Source of the DNA: Sapria himalayana
Lineage: Eukaryota > Streptophyta > Magnoliopsida > Malpighiales > Rafflesiaceae
Direction: 5' to 3'
DNA: 64,000 bases
NCBI GenBank assembly: GCA_029783825.1
Contig: JAREIK010000379.1
Location: 909,145 to 973,144, forward strand
Shown here: positions 60,225 to 64,000 of the stretch, piece by piece
How the letters are laid out: each line of letters begins with the position of its first letter
Numbering within the stretch: position 1 is the stretch's first letter
Made by a program: the position numbers and the translations under genes
Notes under the pieces: generated by a model
What the model was told of the DNA's origin: nothing
The model's database searches: none
Seen by the model: the letters and a program-made list of their open reading frames with translations, nothing else

Positions 60225-61705
60225 ACTTTATGGTCTTTCTTAAATGCATCAATATTCATCCAAAATGGATATTATGGTTGTAAGAACTTATGGTGATAAC
60301 GAAACTAAGAAGTCTTTTCTCCTTTGCTTAGATAAAATGCATCTGAGTCCTCCATGCAATAAGGACAAACTAATTTCCCTACAGTACTTCTTCTATACAA
60401 AATTTTAATATGCATGAAAGTTACTTATAGTTCACATAAGTACTGCTCATATTTTGAAGTTTTGCTTTCTAGATATATCATATACTTCAACACTATTTTC
60501 TCACAAACTTTTGAGATCTATTATAAGGGGCTACAAATAAATATCCAATTTGCTTTTTGGACTTCACGAATTGGGTATGATAATACACAAAAATATATAT
60601 TCATTTTTCATACACATCAATAGTGGTAAATTATAAGCTTTAACAATAATTGGCCGTGAAGAGTATTTTTACCCCATTTGTCCAAATGACATAAACCTAT
60701 CTGTGTACAACCCTAATCTAACATTTTGAATTTCAACTACAAATAATAGATGATATCATCAAAATATTTCCAAGAAGGAGAATCTGAGCAATGCCGCATC
60801 ACCCATTCTTTAATAACTAGCTCTTTGTGCTAACTTATATCATTAGTAGCAGCATTAGATACAATTAATATTTGCAAATGAGAAGTCAATTGAAAATAGT
60901 ACATCTTTTTTTGAGGAATATTTGTTTTTGCCTATTACATGCCGTATTTACTTTGTACTCATGAGGATAGTTATGGAAATTATATGCAAACGCTTCACTG
61001 TCTATGCCCCAATATATCATGTAGCCATTAATACAATAATGTATTTTTTATACCGACAAACCCAAAAACCTCACATTAACTTATTTGTGCCATAAATTAT
61101 AGTTGTCATAATGTTATTCGTTGGTAATAGTTTAGATAACAACTAATATATTTTATTATAACACCTTTCTAAAAAATGATGCTTTGCCGTTAAATTTTTT
61201 AGTTTGGTCACTCTAGATAACTTTGAGTGGTCATATGAATTACCTTCCCAAATCTCTTTTCTGAAGCCTTTGGCATTTCATAAAATTATTTTATTTATAA
61301 TATATGGATGTCATTAGTGATATCCAAATTTAATGAATGACCAATAACATTTTTCAACATTACTTCACATCTATTATTGAGATTAGCAAATTCTATTGCA
61401 ATAGTTAGTTAATATTTCTTTGCACATAATGCTCAATTATTTGTGGCACAACTAATTCCTTGTGTTTAAACAAAACATAATTATCACTAACAAATCCATT
61501 TTTTGTCAGATGATATCACATTGTATCCATATCATAGAAACTTCAATTTTGACATTTATGAGCATTATATGGATATCTTATTTTTGTTTTATCCATAAAA
61601 TTAGGGTGTTTTTCATCAACATCAATAAATTTCTCAATCCCAACTATAAATTCAACATTTAAAAACTCATATTTTAATCTTACATTCATCTATTGATGAT
61701 CAGAT
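60225..61705 (-). pseudogene. TNP2-like CACTA transposase, copy E (N-terminal half)
   Basis: On the minus strand it starts with DHQ near 61702 (then a stop, MNVRLKYEFLNVEFIVGIEK) and FMDKTKIRYPYNAHKCQN near 61590. HYCINGYMIYWGIDSEAFAY follows near 61020, with the HKELVIKEWVMRHCSDSPSW part of Transposase_21 near 60800 and MLDxGCTQIGLCHLDKWG-like sequence near 60700. The last matches (LSLLHGGLRCILSKQRRKDF-like) are near 60350. It is as decayed as copy A and shares several of its disruptions, such as the stop after KCQN and a stop near the start. Shared damage would mean the two derive from an already dead copy. Confidence 0.88.
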
Positions 61706-62979
61706 CATATAATGTTTCAAATTACTATAAAACATAACAAGAACATATTTTGAATAATAATAATATATGTAGAAATCTATTTGTAATAAAGATATAGTAA
61801 TATTTTTATGACATTGCATAAATCTAACAAATAAGTTGTATAAAAAAATTATTAGATAATTTTGGATTAAAATTAGATAAGATGAGTTGTTCGAATGCCT
61901 TAAATATTTTTCAAAAGATATAAGTTGAATTTTTATCATTTACATAAAACAAAATATTTGATATTTATCTATATTAGATGAAATTGCATTAAAAAAAAAT
62001 TGTAATGTTATAATTATTAATTTCTAAATTAATAATGAGTATTAAATAATTATAAAACATATTATATATAAATAATATAATAAATAAATTATCAATGTCA
62101 ATACATTAAAATATATCTATGATAAAACAAAAAATAAATAAATCAACTATCGACATAGAATATTAATAATTGAATGGGAAAATATTCTAATCTATATTCT
62201 AATCTATATGGGAAAATATTTTAGTGAAATCTAGATCAAACAACTATATAAATTTTTAAATTAGCTTCTACTTTTTTTAGTTTTACATTTGTTCATTATA
62301 TTTTACTATTCTAATTGCATAGCATCATAATCTATTTTTCCATTTTTATTGTTATTACAAATATAGTTTTAGTATTTGTTTTAATAATTATAAATTGTTT
62401 ATTGTTAAGGTTGTGCCATTAATATGAGTTATTCCATTTGAAAATTTTAAATTTCATATAATCCTAGAAAGCAAACAAAATGCAAAATAATTGTAGAGAT
62501 CCTAACTATAGGTTAATAATAAAATACACAAAAAAAATCATAATTCAATTGTGTTACAAAAAATTTTACAAATCAAAGTATGAGAAAAAATTGTGAAAAA
62601 ATATAAAAAATATATAATTTATCAATTATATTTATAATATTTCAACAAAACAATAAGATAGAACCCAATATCAAAGTTAAAAATGAAAAGAAATTATACG
62701 TAATAAGAAAATACACAAATATAACAATTCTCAAAAATTATAATTTACGGGATAAAATAAAAATCATAATTTAATACTATATTTATGGATGAAATGTGTT
62801 CAATCAATATATGAAGGATATACAATCCACAAGCTTTTTCCATTTTGATTTTTTTCTGGTTTTATAAATTCTATTTCTAATCCGTTTCAAATCTTTTCCT
62901 AATTTTAGAAATGAATTTAAGAATTTCTAATTTCATTTCTAAATCCATCTTTTTTTTTGTGTATTAAAAACAAATATAA

Positions 62980-62981
<2 letters not shown>

Positions 62982-63017
<36 letters not shown>

Positions 63018-63127
63018 GCGTGTGTGTGTGAAAATGTCTTAAAATGTTTTTGATTTTGAAAATTTAATTAAACTAAAATATTATAAATCATTAATCTTAA
63101 AAACAAACAAACACACACACACACCTT

Positions 63128-63156
<29 letters not shown>
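62982..63156. repeat. Two (CA)n-(TG)n palindromes
   Basis: The first is (AC)n at 62982-63015, then GCGCG, then (TG)n to 63030. The second is (AC)n at 63111-63124, a short CTTAAT-type centre, then (GT)n to 63156. Each is an inverted repeat of alternating purine-pyrimidine sequence. They lie in a duplicated unit: TTGAAAATTTAATTAAACTA (63054) and TTGAAAATTTATCTAAAATA (63184) start the two copies. An (AAAT)n run follows at 63226-63254. Confidence 0.92.
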
Positions 63157-63160
<4 letters not shown>

Positions 63161-63222
63161 GTAATTAAAACTTTTTGATTTTGAAAATTTATCTAAAATA
63201 AATTATTGTAAATTATTTATAT

Positions 63223-63256
<34 letters not shown>

Positions 63257-63850
63257 ATATATATAAACATATATCGATTCATGTGTATATAGTGCATTCA
63301 TATACATGAGTATAATGATGTATTTTGAATAATACTTATCTATATATTGATGGATTGACAATAGTGTATACATGCATGTACACGTATTTAGTTACGAGTA
63401 TTTAAATTAAGTATTATTTAATTATTATATAATTTTTACTTAAAAATATTGTAATATATTTCTTAATTATTTTTGCTTATTCATAATTTAAATGGCTAGT
63501 ATAGAATTTATGAAAACAAGTTCATATATTTATATGGTTATTTATTTATTTTCAATACAATAAATTCTTTAAAATATTAAAAAATATATATTTTTTTCAA
63601 TTATTTTCTTGTGAGTAGACCAAACCATAATTTTACCCATATTTTAAAAAAATAATAAAAAATAAGCAAAAACAAAAATACTTTCATTGAATTCCTTACA
63701 CTTAATTATGTTATGTTATTCCCTTTTAGATTTCTCTTTCCAATATGGGTGCATTTGTTTTGGGGATAATTATGTTTGGATATCACAAAACATAAAATCT
63801 GTATATTTTAGCAACACAAAAAATCAGTTTTTGAAATGGGAAAACCTGAA

Positions 63851-64000
63851 GTTTTATACGGAAATAATGCATTTTAAAAAAAAAATCCAAATGTAAATCT
63901 GGTTTCAAAAATATTCCCAAGCTAGTGCGTCTGAAAACAACGTGGCAATACCCATCAATGTGAATGCCGGCTATTGAAAATAGCATTATCGTTATCTCAG
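63851..64000. other. Flank of CACTA copy E, unassigned
   Basis: Homology with the left arm ends near 63850. The last 150 bp (somewhat GC-richer) show no coding match. A TAGTG at 63923-63927 could mark the CACTA terminus on the minus strand, but there is no second end to compare it with. Confidence 0.4.

Larger units (their letters stand above)
60200..63850 (-). mobile_element. CACTA transposon, copy E (5' half), inverted
   Basis: The reverse complement is collinear with copy A 2690-6300: the outer arm (CCCATTTCAAAAACTG, GCAAGGAATTCAATGAA-type), the 5' untranslated zone (AACACATTTCATCCATAAAT), and the first part of TNP2. Motif blocks of TAGAAATGAA/AGAAATAGAA at 62855-62955 are the subterminal repeats. 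It stops at a point matching copy A about 6300, so the 3' half is missing. Relative to copy A it has extra CA/TG-rich sequence at 62980-63160. Confidence 0.85.

Noticed and set aside
61462..61939. Open frames on both strands next to the start of copy E TNP2
   Set aside because: The plus-strand frame is antisense to the transposase relic, and the minus-strand frame is AT-rich 5' sequence shared with copy A, where it is not open (4600-4800).
63916..63927. CACTAGCTTGGG on the minus strand as the exact 5' terminus of CACTA copy E
   Set aside because: Copy A has no matching sequence, and the proposed 3' terminus of copy A agrees only in CACTA; a five-base match is not enough.
1..64000. tRNA, rRNA, CRISPR, riboswitch or bacterial-type operon signals
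   Set aside because: None seen by eye: no tRNA-like clover arms with a conserved T-loop, no regular spacer-repeat array, and the content is eukaryotic transposon sequence.

Overview
This window looks like repeat-dense, AT-rich plant nuclear DNA. Every protein trace I can identify is a decayed transposable-element protein: Ty1-copia pol and gag, CACTA (En/Spm) TNP2 transposase, hAT and PIF/Harbinger transposases, and an L1-type RNase H. I found no intact host gene, tRNA, rRNA or CRISPR array. The mix of families fits a flowering plant; the species cannot be told from this sequence. Nearly all frames are broken, often by changes that look like C-to-T/G-to-A transitions, as expected of old methylated repeats.

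Layout. 1-2494: 3' part of a copia element (copia-1) ending in an LTR. 2690-10236: CACTA copy A with a TNP2 pseudogene; a small TIR element (9369-10153) sits in its 3' end. 10247-13788: a cluster of long-TIR sequences carrying GAGCTC-rich minisatellites, with a Harbinger element inserted in one TIR. 13800-19750: CACTA copy C, split by a hAT-like element (17481-18121). 19800-21712: a ~1.9 kb TTCTTA-type microsatellite that abuts the 3' tail of a minus-strand L1 fragment (21713-23240). 23856-27290: CACTA copy D, lacking its 5' part. 27390-37690: a 28-bp tandem array, a hAT fragment and several unclassified old duplications. 37810-46390: a complete copia element (copia-2) with both LTRs, a 5-bp TSD, PBS, gag and pol. 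47398-49190: hAT pseudogene. 52189-58905: a second complete but decayed copia (copia-3) with short LTRs, flanked by ~95-bp direct repeats, with an unclassified repeat in its interior. 60200-63850: CACTA copy E on the minus strand.

The most striking large-scale feature is that the window edges are inverted copies of each other: 2690-6300 matches the reverse complement of 60200-63850, with about 54 kb between. Copies A, C, D and E form one family, and comparing them dates and delimits the later insertions. Other notable points are the microsatellite growing from the LINE tail, TIR elements that carry minisatellites, a 38-G run replacing part of an integrase, and the ~95-bp duplication around copia-3. 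All alignments and translations were done by eye, so identities are qualitative and most boundaries without a TSD are approximate.
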